64,000 nucleotides of DNA. Source: Amphibacillus cookii (lineage in GTDB: Bacteria; Bacillota; Bacilli; Bacillales; Amphibacillaceae). The position numbers and the translations under genes are program-made. The DNA is taken from the NCBI RefSeq assembly GCF_016908375.1, contig NZ_JAFBDS010000006.1, positions 124,001 through 188,000 on the forward strand, given 5' to 3'. Below, piece by piece: positions 47,230-55,916 of the stretch. The notes beneath the pieces are model-generated. The model did no database searches, was not told the DNA's origin, and saw only the letters and a program-made list of their open reading frames with translations. Numbering within the stretch: the first letter of the stretch is position 1; every line of letters begins with the position of its first letter.

Positions 47230-48147
47230 ATGAACATTATCAAGTTAGGAACAAGCAATCTAGAAGTTGGCGAAATTTCACTTGGTTGTATGCGTATGAG
47301 TGGCCTCTCTAAACAAGAAGCCCGCAATGTTATTGAAAATGCATTAGAACATGGCGTTAATTTGTTTGATCATGCAGATATTTATGGTGGAGGGAAATCC
47401 GAAGAAGTCTTTGCTGACGCAATCAATATGAATGTAGATGTCCGTGAAAAAATGGTTCTTCAATCAAAATGTGGGATTCGAAAAGGTTTTTTTGACTTCT
47501 CAAAGCAACACATTATCCGTTCAGTTGAAGGCAGCCTAAAACGCCTAAATACTGATTATCTTGATATCCTGCTCCTACATAGACCAGACACACTAGTTGA
47601 ACCAGAGCAAGTAGCAGAAGCTTTTGCAGAATTAAAAGACAGTGGAAAGGTTAAATACTTCGGTGTAAGTAACCAAAATCCAATGCAGATCGAATTACTA
47701 AAAAAATATCTAGATCAAGATTTAATCATCAATCAACTTCAGCTAAGTCTCATGCATACACCAATGATTGATGCTGGATTTAATGTTAATATGGTCCATG
47801 ACAAAGCCGTTGATTATGACAACAGCATTCTTGATTACAGTCGCTTAAATGATATGACGATTCAAGCATGGTCCCCTTTCCAATACGGAATGTTCAAGGG
47901 TGTTTTTGTCGGAAATGAACAATTTCCAGAAGTCAATGCTAAACTAGACGAGCTCGCAGACAAAAAAGGCGTGACAGCTTCTGCCATAGCAATTGCATGG
48001 ATCTTAAGACATCCAGCAAAGATTCAACCTATTGTTGGAACAATGAACCCGAAACGACTTGCGGATATCGCTAAGGCAAGTGATGTGAAGTTAACACGTG
48101 AAGAATGGTATGAACTTTATCGAGCAGCAGGTAATAGTTTGCCTTAG
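47230..48147 (+). CDS. Aldo/keto reductase (YcsN-like)
   Basis: 305 aa; AGGAAGGAG before the ATG. AKR tetrad region: Asp/Tyr in NLFDHADIYGGGKSEEV, Lys in VLQSKCG, His in DILLLHRPD; C-terminal NADPH loop IVGTMNPKRLADIAKA. Cytosolic NADPH-dependent oxidoreductase of unknown substrate. Confidence 0.9.
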   Translation: MNIIKLGTSNLEVGEISLGCMRMSGLSKQEARNVIENALEHGVNLFDHADIYGGGKSEEVFADAINMNVDVREKMVLQSKCGIRKGFFDFSKQHIIRSVEGSLKRLNTDYLDILLLHRPDTLVEPEQVAEAFAELKDSGKVKYFGVSNQNPMQIELLKKYLDQDLIINQLQLSLMHTPMIDAGFNVNMVHDKAVDYDNSILDYSRLNDMTIQAWSPFQYGMFKGVFVGNEQFPEVNAKLDELADKKGVTASAIAIAWILRHPAKIQPIVGTMNPKRLADIAKASDVKLTREEWYELYRAAGNSLP

Positions 48148-48163
48148 AAGTCAGAATATAAAA

Positions 48164-48250
48164 AACAAGCATCAAGAATGGAGCGCTCTCCACCTGTTAG
48201 ACTTAGAGACTAACAATTGGAGATGCAGTTCAGAATGATGCTTGTTTTTT
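48164..48250 (+). terminator. Terminator of the aldo/keto reductase gene
   Basis: AACAAGCATCA / TGATGCTTGTT outer stem with inner structure, followed by TTTTTT. Long (about 85 nt) for a terminator. Confidence 0.75.
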
Positions 48251-48284
48251 TAGATTTCATTTAAACTTTTTATGAGGACACCCC

Positions 48285-48660
48285 TCTTTGAGCTTTCAGA
48301 ACGATATGGACGACCACTTTCTAAACAACCAACAGCTGATTCAGATTACGGCAGTAAAGAAAAACAAATCGAAGTTTATGTAAAATACATCTCATTAGAT
48401 AAGGAACAGAAAGACATTTAAAATTCAAATGTCGCGTGAAATGAAAACAGAGAATGATTATACTTCAATGAAACGCATATACCGGTGCACAGATGAGATG
48501 TCATGAGTGCCCGTCTTGATATTTGCTCCAAAGGGAAGGAAGGAAAAACAACACTGTTTCTATGAAGAATCAGGAACAAAGGAAAGAAATTCGTGAGTGT
48601 CTATCTACAGAAAATGGAGACAAGCTATATCGACGTAGAAAATTCAGTCAAATTTAGTTC
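48285..48660 (+). pseudogene. Decayed IS1182-family transposase fragment
   Basis: Broken frames spell RYGRPLSKQPTADSDYGSKE, IEVYVKYISLDKEQKDI and KGKEGKTT-like pieces in the order of the catalytic middle of IS1182 transposases, with several frameshifts and stops. Nothing else identified in 48660-48960. Confidence 0.65.
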
Positions 48661-48960
48661 CTTACAGAAATGCCCCTTTTAAAGTATAAAAATAGCAGCC
48701 TGACATGTACTTTTTCATATCGGGCGGCTACATACTCTCGCTAACTCACTCTTTTTTCGCTTGTTTTAGCTATTTTTAATTCAAGTTTGGCAGGAGAAGA
48801 TCTACTTTTACACTCATTGTCAGTTTTTTATTTAACTTCATCTCGTATCACTTTCTTTCTGCACTATTTATATGCAGATATGGGTGTACTTACTTGTTAT
48901 TGAATTATCTTTGAATCATTTTAAACTCAGTTCTAATTTAAATGACTTTATCATAATTTA

Positions 48961-48992
48961 GTATCACAATCGCTATAAGCATGGATTGAAAT
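48961..48992 (+). repeat. Degenerate CRISPR-repeat-like sequence in opposite orientation
   Basis: The 32 nt match the canonical repeat strand at about 20 positions without gaps, including the whole 3' end TGGATTGAAAT, but run on the plus strand, whereas the arrays read on the minus strand. It lies 100 bp beyond the trailer end of array 1. Confidence 0.35.
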
Positions 48993-49092
48993 AATAATAA
49001 GTAGGTACAAAAGTCTATCTTGAAAGAGGTAGGCTTTTTACCATGGCATAAACCCCATTCCACATTCTCCTGTCAATACAAAGTAACAACCG

Positions 49093-49716
49093 ATTTCAAT
49101 CCACGCACTCATAAAGAGTGCGACCCAAATCAAACAGTCCCAAAGTTTAAAACAGAAATTTCAATCCACGCACTCATAAAGAGTGCGACTTAAATGTTGA
49201 TATTTAGCGTAGTTAAGGATGGTATTTCAATCCACGCACTCATAAAGAGTGCGACATTTTAATTTTTCTGTGATTGTAAAATGTGTGGATTTCAATCCAC
49301 GCACTCATAGAGAGTGCGACGCGATCTGAGATCACATTTGATGCAAAAAGAGTAATTTCAATCCACGCACTCATAGAGAGTGCGACGAACAAACCCCTTC
49401 TATGCCTATATCCGATGAGATTTCAATCCACGCACTCATAGAGAGTGCGACAGTTTACTGATAACCGCCTAGAAGACATAGAGATATTTCAATCCACGCA
49501 CTCATAGAGAGTGCGACAGCTTCTATTCTTGTTAATTCTATTTTCGTTATATTTCAATCCACGCACTCATAGAGAGTGCGACGTTACAAGTTATTAGCTT
49601 AACACTGTTAATATTAATTTCAATCCACGCACTCATAGAGAGTGCGACCCTATCAACCCAGCTAACGTTTTTAAAAACGTGGTTATTTCAATCCACGCAC
49701 TCATAGAGAGTGCGAC
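49093..49716 (-). CRISPR. CRISPR array 1: ten 32-nt repeats, nine spacers
   Basis: On the plus strand each repeat reads ATTTCAATCCACGCACTCAT, then AAAGAGTGCGAC or AGAGAGTGCGAC; the transcribed (minus) strand begins GTCGCACTC and ends TGGATTGAAAT, the type I-C form with a CGCACTC/GAGTGCG stem. Repeats start at 49093, 49158, 49224, 49289, 49355, 49420, 49486, 49551, 49617 and 49685. Spacers are 33-36 nt. The three trailer-end repeats have AAAGAG, the seven nearer the leader AGAGAG. The leader lies on the right, after the Cmr operon. Confidence 0.98.
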
Positions 49717-49905
49717 AGCGAAATTCTCCTATATAAAGGAAATTTAACCTTGCTTTTAAGATAAATTTCGCTCTACCTTTATAAAAACACATAATTATTT
49801 TTAAATCGATTACATACTTTTACATATTTCGCTCTTTTTTTGGTGCGGGTGCCTTAGGGATTTTATGTGCGCTTAGGGTTCGCACCAACAATAAATTTAA
49901 AAACC
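49717..49905 (-). promoter_or_regulatory. Leader of array 1
   Basis: AT-rich 189 bp between the last gene of the Cmr operon and array 1. AGCGAAAT occurs as inverted copy at 49717 next to the first repeat and as two copies on the other strand at 49765 and 49826. At 49841-49888 lies an imperfect palindrome TGGTGCG ... TTCGCACCAA with ATGTGCGCTTA in it, shared with leader 2. Confidence 0.75.
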
Positions 49906-50838
49906 TTATTGTTTGTCCTTCTTTAAACCTGAATTGAACATCTCAACATAAGCCATATGTGGAAACGGTATAGGGTTGTTGATCAGCATCAGTAATTGAT
50001 TTAATTGGAAAATGAGTGATAATAAAGCTATTTCTTTATTTGGATCTTCTGGATCGTTCACTTTATAATTATCCAATGTAAGTTCACTAGGTTTTCCTTT
50101 CCATTCCTTTCTTAATTCTGAATAACATTCTTGATGATGATTTAACCGTAAATACCAATTGGATAGTATTGGAGGTTCAGCCACCTCCGGATCTTGATAA
50201 AAACTGACCTCCAAACGCTCCCCTTTAGGCCTTAATAATATATCAAAAATTTCATTTATTGTACTTCTTTGAGAAAGGGATTGATTCATATGACATAAAA
50301 TCAAAATCGGCCTAGTTCCGGTTTGATAAATTTCCTTTGGAGATTTTGATTCAGTAGGCACAATGAATTTACCTTCTTCATTTTCTACATATTCAAATTC
50401 TCCCACTGCCATATTTGAATACATTCTAGCAATTGATTTGAGCGAGGTTTTCAAATTATTAATGCTATCTACCCACGGCTCTACATCACTTTTATCAAAA
50501 GATGTACTCTTGCATTGAATAGCTGCCGCTACAGCTTCAATTGGGATATATTTCAATTCCCCGTAATTAAATATATACGGTGTGTATTGCTCATCAAAAA
50601 TTGCCAAATCTACTTCAGCGGAAACCTGTCCTTGTGAATCAATGATAAAAACCGATCGCGCTATTGAAAATTTTTTGGGAATAATTTGTGCAAATAGAGA
50701 TTTCCAAACTTCTTCTCGGAATCCTCCTATCGTCCCTGAATGCTGACTGTTGATTTGAAGTTGTCTGGCTATTGAACGTTCCAATTCTTTATAATTATCG
50801 GCGATCATTTCTGTAACTGTCTTTTTATTTTTGCTCAC
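49906..50838 (-). CDS. Type III-B-linked restriction-fold-like protein (DUF6602-like), putative nuclease
   Basis: 310 aa from GTG 50838, chosen because GGAGGT lies 8 bp upstream and the gene then starts 4 bp after the cmr6 stop. Pattern KSLFAQIIPKKFSIARSVFI, EVDLAIFD (Asp77), IPIEAVAAAIQCKS (Glu101, Gln108, Lys110) resembles DUF6602 and a PD-(D/E)xK core; Q-C-K in place of E-x-K recalls the QxK variant of Mrr nucleases. The C-terminal ~150 residues are helical. No CARF, HEPN or membrane part seen. As last gene of the Cmr operon it may be the effector or a regulator. The nuclease call is inference. Confidence 0.6.
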   Translation of the reverse strand: MSKNKKTVTEMIADNYKELERSIARQLQINSQHSGTIGGFREEVWKSLFAQIIPKKFSIARSVFIIDSQGQVSAEVDLAIFDEQYTPYIFNYGELKYIPIEAVAAAIQCKSTSFDKSDVEPWVDSINNLKTSLKSIARMYSNMAVGEFEYVENEEGKFIVPTESKSPKEIYQTGTRPILILCHMNQSLSQRSTINEIFDILLRPKGERLEVSFYQDPEVAEPPILSNWYLRLNHHQECYSELRKEWKGKPSELTLDNYKVNDPEDPNKEIALLSLIFQLNQLLMLINNPIPFPHMAYVEMFNSGLKKDKQ

Positions 50839-50842
50839 CGTT

Positions 50843-51589
50843 TCATACCTCCACTCTTCCGTAACCCGCATTTGTTTTTCCACCTATACCCATCTCAGTC
50901 ACAGCATGGCTTACAATTTTCTGTGCTATATTTAGCCATTCAGCGTAAACGGGGCCCTCGCAGCTTAGGACAACCCTGAAATCAGCTTTAACCGCCAAAA
51001 ATGGCACAGGAACAGGTGAATCATCGTCTCTTGGAGCCTGATTAAGACCTTGATTATAGGATTGATGATGTGGTGTAATCACATCTAACGATAAGCAATT
51101 TTGTATGGATTTTGGAGTAGGCAGAGCGTCATGATAGTGAATTGCTCCAGCCTGTTCTTGTGAGCCGAACAATACGAGTGCGTACTCTTCTCCTTGTTTG
51201 AATTTAGAATCCTCTTTCCCTAATACTTGATGACAATAGTGGGCTGTAACCCCTTTTATTAAAGATCCAGGTAAATATGGAATTCCATAAATAGGGTGCA
51301 ACGTAAGGTGTGTTTCAAGTATCGAAGGATTACCCTGACCAATAATCAAAGGAAAACTACTTTTAAGGAAAAATGACGTATTTGTATCACTGCTTGACTT
51401 GATGTGATCCTCATAAGCAGCATAACGTTGTTTATACCAACTAACGTTTTTTGTTCCCCAATAATTTTTAAAATCGAGTATAGCTTTCTCAAAAAAAGCA
51501 CTTTTTCCGTCTGGATTATCTATCTGCTTAAGTAAATCCGACTTCTTTTGAGAGGCTTTATACTTTGTAAGTGTCAAGTAGGCATTCAT
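50843..51589 (-). CDS. cmr6: Type III-B Cmr6 (Cas7-like RAMP)
   Basis: 248 aa from the ATG at 51589 (GGAGGG upstream; ATGA overlap with cmr5). PLIIGQGNPSILETHLTLHP, IYGIPYLPGSLIKGVTAHYC and the glycine-rich end GIGGKTNAGYGRVEV are Cmr6 hallmarks. It caps the 3' end of crRNA in the Cmr filament. Confidence 0.9.
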   Translation of the reverse strand: MNAYLTLTKYKASQKKSDLLKQIDNPDGKSAFFEKAILDFKNYWGTKNVSWYKQRYAAYEDHIKSSSDTNTSFFLKSSFPLIIGQGNPSILETHLTLHPIYGIPYLPGSLIKGVTAHYCHQVLGKEDSKFKQGEEYALVLFGSQEQAGAIHYHDALPTPKSIQNCLSLDVITPHHQSYNQGLNQAPRDDDSPVPVPFLAVKADFRVVLSCEGPVYAEWLNIAQKIVSHAVTEMGIGGKTNAGYGRVEV

Positions 51590-51963
51590 ACGTCTCCCTC
51601 CCGGGCAGGATCTGAAGTTGGAGAACATATCAAAATCGCTTCTGCATATCGCTTAAACCAAATTGATGCTCTCAAAGCTTGTTCAGTCATTCGCCGATAC
51701 TCTGCTCCTCTTTCAGGTATGTCATTCTCCGAAATGCTAACCCCCAGTGCTGCTTTGAGCCCTGCTAAATAATGTGCATGAGTCGTGTTTTCCTTCTTTG
51801 ATTCATAAAAAGCGACCGTCAACCTTAATCCGTTTAATTTCACCATGGATGGAAACTGATGACACATGCTTCCAAAGGAAGTTTTAAGTGCTTCATCCGA
51901 TTTTTCAAGTTCCTGAATACTTTGCAGTGCAATCTTGGCATAATGGGCATCGAGAGATTTCAT
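51586..51963 (-). CDS. cmr5: Type III-B Cmr5 (Cas11 small subunit)
   Basis: 125 aa, all helical, LRLTVAFYESKKENTTHAHY and end segment typical of Cmr5. Forms the minor filament along the target RNA. Overlaps cmr4 and cmr6 by 4 bp. Confidence 0.85.
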   Translation of the reverse strand: MKSLDAHYAKIALQSIQELEKSDEALKTSFGSMCHQFPSMVKLNGLRLTVAFYESKKENTTHAHYLAGLKAALGVSISENDIPERGAEYRRMTEQALRASIWFKRYAEAILICSPTSDPAREGDV

Positions 51964-52871
51964 GAGTAATCCCCTCCGGTATATAAATAACGTACACGCC
52001 CCCTACCAACAGTAGCATTACCCCCCACTTGTAATACTCTTCCCTTCGAAAGCCTTTTCCAGCTCTCTTTCACTTGATCCATCTTTTCGCACCAGATCAG
52101 ACCATACAGCAAGGTCTCGGTCGGTAGATACTCCTCATACCACAGCGCACCATCATCTACTACTTTCTCTTCCGCTTTTAGGCGGATTCTTGGCGTAATT
52201 TCAGAGCATTGTGTCACAAAATACTGAAAAGATTCATCAGAAACCAACACTAACCTGCTGGCAAGTAGTTCTTGTGAAAAATGGTCATCTTTAAATACCA
52301 ATTTCGCTAAACTGTTTGTTAACTCTCCAAATGTGCCATCAATTACGACTGATAGCTCAAATTCATCAAGATAAATCTTCTCATTGTTTTCATCCGTCAC
52401 TTCGCATCTATGTCCAATTAAAGCTTTATCTTCATTAGTTGATAGTTTTTTCTCCCAACCTTCTACTTTTTCGATAAGATTAGAGAAGTACGAAACGTTG
52501 GCTGCTCCCAGATCACGCTCAAGGCGTTTGATCACCATTGGGCAAGTCACATAGGCAAACGTTCCGTAGTAACTTGCTACTGGAAATGCAAGTATACGAG
52601 CATCTGACATAACAATAGAGCCTGCGTTTCCTTCAGCATCCGCTTCTCCTTTTCCTGCACCAAAAGCTGTGCGAATCCAAGATTCCTTATCCCTTTGTTG
52701 AACAAAGTAATCCCGATGAACTCCTTTTGTTGTCGAACCAGGAATTAACGGCCATTTCGTTACACGCTCGCGCATAATTGGCATATCAATCAAGCCCACT
52801 CCTTCACCAGTCCCGATATGAACCGGTGAAAGGCAATGGACAAAGAACAATTGACTCGAATTAAATTCCAT
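51960..52871 (-). CDS. cmr4: Type III-B Cmr4 (Cas7 backbone, target RNase)
   Basis: 303 aa. SPVHIGTGEGVGLIDMPIMR with the catalytic Asp (residue 29 region, aligned with Asp26 of Pyrococcus Cmr4), WPLIPGSTTKGVHRDYF, and glycine-rich GGNATVGRGRVRYL at the end. Cuts target RNA at 6-nt intervals; the active-site Asp is present. Confidence 0.92.
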   Translation of the reverse strand: MEFNSSQLFFVHCLSPVHIGTGEGVGLIDMPIMRERVTKWPLIPGSTTKGVHRDYFVQQRDKESWIRTAFGAGKGEADAEGNAGSIVMSDARILAFPVASYYGTFAYVTCPMVIKRLERDLGAANVSYFSNLIEKVEGWEKKLSTNEDKALIGHRCEVTDENNEKIYLDEFELSVVIDGTFGELTNSLAKLVFKDDHFSQELLASRLVLVSDESFQYFVTQCSEITPRIRLKAEEKVVDDGALWYEEYLPTETLLYGLIWCEKMDQVKESWKRLSKGRVLQVGGNATVGRGRVRYLYTGGDYS

Positions 52872-54142
52872 TAAACTTCACACTCCTTTTCACTATCTAT
52901 ATCGTTCTCATCTGGTCGCCATGTCCCCCATAAAGCTAGCCCAAAGCCATCTTCCTTATCAAAAGCGCCTTTACGCCTATTTGCATCAGAGACTGTGTTT
53001 AACCAACCTCGCCGCGCCAACTCCCTTGGATTTCCTTCTGTAACCTTGAAAAAATAAACACTCCCTGCAGGAACCATACGGCGAACTGCTTTTGGTTGTT
53101 TAAGAGAATAACTCCATCCTGAAACAGGCTGCCATCTTGAGATGCACGCCCATACTAATTGCAATTTCACTTCACGACTTATTTCTTTTGCAAAAATTTC
53201 ATTTGTACAAAGCTCATCATCTAGCCACCTAGGCTTCCAACCTTTTGCAAAGTAAGCAGGTGTAGCTAATACTAATCGTACATACTGTGCCCCATCTAAA
53301 GATTGTTCTAATGCATCTGGGCATTGCCAAAACTGATCATCTTGGCTTTCACTAAAATGAGCCAATCGTCGTTTGCCACCTAAAGAATGGAGTGTTGACA
53401 ACTGCATAGGCCAAGGAGCTTCTTGCGGAATTTCGACACGGGCATGCATATCCAAATCCGGTGGAAATACGATGGATTGTGTCGTAAAAAGCGCTTGGTC
53501 TTTCGCCATTCTGGTTCCCGATTCAACCGCAATATGATCACGCTCATCAAGGGCAAAAGGGGGTAAAAAATGAACATCCTTATCCGTAGAATCCAGTTTA
53601 TTATCTCTTACTAGTTGCTGCCATTCGGCAAGTGGACTTGTCCAAGATTTTGGAGACAAATCTCCTCTTAAACAGCGCGACATCCAATCTAAAGAAAGAT
53701 AAGCAGGGACAATCGATGACACTTTACCCATTTGAGGAATGACTTTTGCAGGCCAAAGCGATTCATGTTCCCCTTTGTCCCCTATTCCAAGATAGCCCTG
53801 TCCATTCACTAATCGCTGAGGTTGCCTATAATTCATTTGTAGTGCCCCATTCTCATCTTCATAAAATCCAATGTCACTTGGAAGCGGAAAGAAAGGCTTA
53901 CCTTTCCAAACATATAACGGGCCGTATACGGGTACTTTTGAAAATGTATGATAATCTACTACTCGGGGAGATTTTGCAGCTTGTTCTGCTAACATCGTTC
54001 GCACAGTTCCTGCTATCACCCCAGGTACAACATCCATCATGCTGTATGCACGTGCTCCAGGACTATCCTTGAAAGGGCGACCATCTCTTACCATTAACGA
54101 GTCAAGTGGACGAATTCGAATCTGTCGCATCGGTAAAATCAC
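52871..54142 (-). CDS. cmr3: Type III-B Cmr3 (Cas5-like RAMP)
   Basis: 423 aa. RIRPLDSLMVRDGRPFKDSP and VVPGVIAGTVRTML are Cmr3 signatures; VYGPLYVWKGKPFFPLPSD follows. It binds the 5' crRNA tag next to Cas10. One-base overlap with cmr4; 41-bp overlap with cas10, though a nearer ATG (five codons in) may be used. Confidence 0.9.
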   Translation of the reverse strand: MILPMRQIRIRPLDSLMVRDGRPFKDSPGARAYSMMDVVPGVIAGTVRTMLAEQAAKSPRVVDYHTFSKVPVYGPLYVWKGKPFFPLPSDIGFYEDENGALQMNYRQPQRLVNGQGYLGIGDKGEHESLWPAKVIPQMGKVSSIVPAYLSLDWMSRCLRGDLSPKSWTSPLAEWQQLVRDNKLDSTDKDVHFLPPFALDERDHIAVESGTRMAKDQALFTTQSIVFPPDLDMHARVEIPQEAPWPMQLSTLHSLGGKRRLAHFSESQDDQFWQCPDALEQSLDGAQYVRLVLATPAYFAKGWKPRWLDDELCTNEIFAKEISREVKLQLVWACISRWQPVSGWSYSLKQPKAVRRMVPAGSVYFFKVTEGNPRELARRGWLNTVSDANRRKGAFDKEDGFGLALWGTWRPDENDIDSEKECEV

Positions 54143-55916
54143 CTGCTTTCTCTAATTGAATTGCAACCATCATTTGTTGAACAAGACGATCCAAGCGCTC
54201 TAAGGGAGAACCCTTTCCTTTGCGCATTAGTCCCAAGATAAACGTTTCAAAGCTTTTCACCGTTTCATCGTCAATACCGCTTGACCGTTTCTTCCAAACG
54301 AGACGGCTAACCTCTTGTTCTAACAGTTTTTCCAACCTCTCTTCACTCATTACCAATTGATTTTGAAGAAGGCCACTGTATTCTGTATGTAAAGACTGTA
54401 TAGCATGGGCGATTCCAACCGACATGACGTTTCTATAATAAAACTTAAGTATTTCCTTAATATTACGTGTCGGTTCAGTATCAAATGAAACACTAAAGCG
54501 CATGCGGTCTCCACCACTTCGCTTTTGAAAGAAAATAGCTAATTCATTTCTTTTGCGCTTTGCCTGTTTTTCCGCAGCCATTGCTAACTTACGGACTTCA
54601 CTCATAGGTTCCATCATATGGGCAATGACAATTCCAACGGATAACGTTGGACGCGCTACTTCTTTCGGAAGTGCTTCGTTCATAAGCTCACCAAAAAGTT
54701 GCTGTAACTTAGCTGCCACATCTAAGCAACGATGCAAAGGTAAGTATGCCATCACGTCGTCGCCTCCTGCATACACAAGTTCGCCTTCATCACGCTTGTC
54801 TGTCGTTACGATCTTTCGAGCTTTTGCGGCAAATTCTGATAGTTTTTTGGAAAATGCTTGATGATCCTCAATGTTTTTTAGGTTCCGAAGCGCCCTCCCC
54901 ATCTGATCACCGTCACATACCAAAAAGGCATAATAAGGAGTAGAGTTAAGTTTAGTTTCCTTATAAAAGGATTCTAACTTCTGTGCAATCAGTTTTATGA
55001 TCTGCTCTTGCTCATTTTTGTTTGGATATGCTCCCTCCACCATTTCTTTAATGTGAGTCACATAAAACAACCGAGAATCGAATAAATCAGAAAACAAACG
55101 CTTTTTCAACTTCGGATACTTGTTCCAAACCCATTCTTGATAGTTCTTCGCAAGATCAGTTAACAAATTGTCTTTTTCTATTTTTCTCCTTAGTTGGCTA
55201 AACGCCACATCACAGACAGAAGGAAAATGCCTAGTATTTGGCGACAAGTGAAAAGACAAACGTTTGACAAGAGATATGGCATCTAATGATTCGTCTTTCT
55301 TTATACCCAATGGAGCGTATCTCTTGTATTGATGTTTCTCAAGAACACATTCCCTACCTGGATCAAGGCTAGATTTGACTTCTCCATACATATGACTTGG
55401 TTGGTTCGGCTTAAAATCCCTAAGCGTTTTTCTAGCTGCCAACAGTTCTTCAGCTTTTTGTCTCACCTCTGCATAGTTTGCTTCTTCCTTACAATCCATC
55501 CAAACCGCATGGAACTCAATCAAATCTTTAACTTGACGCTTCCAAAGTGCTGGATTGATGTCCCTGCCCAATAAACCACGTGCTCCATTTGCATAACTCA
55601 TCCACTTCTCAATCACGGCAGCTTTTACTTCAAGTGCCACCGCTTTGGGTTCACTTGTATCTACAAGGGCCATAACCCGGTTAGGCGAATTAATTTTTTC
55701 TTTTTCCTTAGCATCAAGCTTCTCGAGATTTTCAACATAAGGAAAAATGACATGAGCCTCTATCTTACTTAATTTAAACGCTGCTGCTTTTCCTAATTCT
55801 GATAGCAAATGTGATCCAAACCAAAGGTCCCTTGTCTTCCTAGCCTGAGCGATAAATTCCTGTACGGGACCAATCGAAAAAAGCATCAAGGTTTTTCTGG
55901 AAGGGCGCGTTCCCAT
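54102..55916 (-). CDS. cas10: Type III-B Cas10/Cmr2 without HD domain
   Basis: 604 aa, versus about 850-1000 for Cmr2 with HD. It begins at the first cyclase-like domain (LMLFSIGPVQEFIAQARKTR), so no HD nuclease precedes it. First palm Asp pair in VCDGDQMG (Asp335/Asp337), second palm GGDD at 384-387 in LVYAGGDDVMAYL, both intact: cyclic oligoadenylate synthesis is predicted. The start has GAGGGGGG upstream and overlaps cmr1 by 31 bp. Confidence 0.92.
   Translation of the reverse strand: MGTRPSRKTLMLFSIGPVQEFIAQARKTRDLWFGSHLLSELGKAAAFKLSKIEAHVIFPYVENLEKLDAKEKEKINSPNRVMALVDTSEPKAVALEVKAAVIEKWMSYANGARGLLGRDINPALWKRQVKDLIEFHAVWMDCKEEANYAEVRQKAEELLAARKTLRDFKPNQPSHMYGEVKSSLDPGRECVLEKHQYKRYAPLGIKKDESLDAISLVKRLSFHLSPNTRHFPSVCDVAFSQLRRKIEKDNLLTDLAKNYQEWVWNKYPKLKKRLFSDLFDSRLFYVTHIKEMVEGAYPNKNEQEQIIKLIAQKLESFYKETKLNSTPYYAFLVCDGDQMGRALRNLKNIEDHQAFSKKLSEFAAKARKIVTTDKRDEGELVYAGGDDVMAYLPLHRCLDVAAKLQQLFGELMNEALPKEVARPTLSVGIVIAHMMEPMSEVRKLAMAAEKQAKRKRNELAIFFQKRSGGDRMRFSVSFDTEPTRNIKEILKFYYRNVMSVGIAHAIQSLHTEYSGLLQNQLVMSEERLEKLLEQEVSRLVWKKRSSGIDDETVKSFETFILGLMRKGKGSPLERLDRLVQQMMVAIQLEKAGDFTDATDSNSST

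Noticed and set aside
49009-49041. Hairpin AAAGTCTA / TAGGCTTT near the trailer of array 1
   Set aside because: Imperfect stem; could be a terminator in either direction but evidence is too weak to annotate.
54553-54861. 102-aa plus-strand frame opposite cas10
   Set aside because: Shadow of the palm domain coding region.
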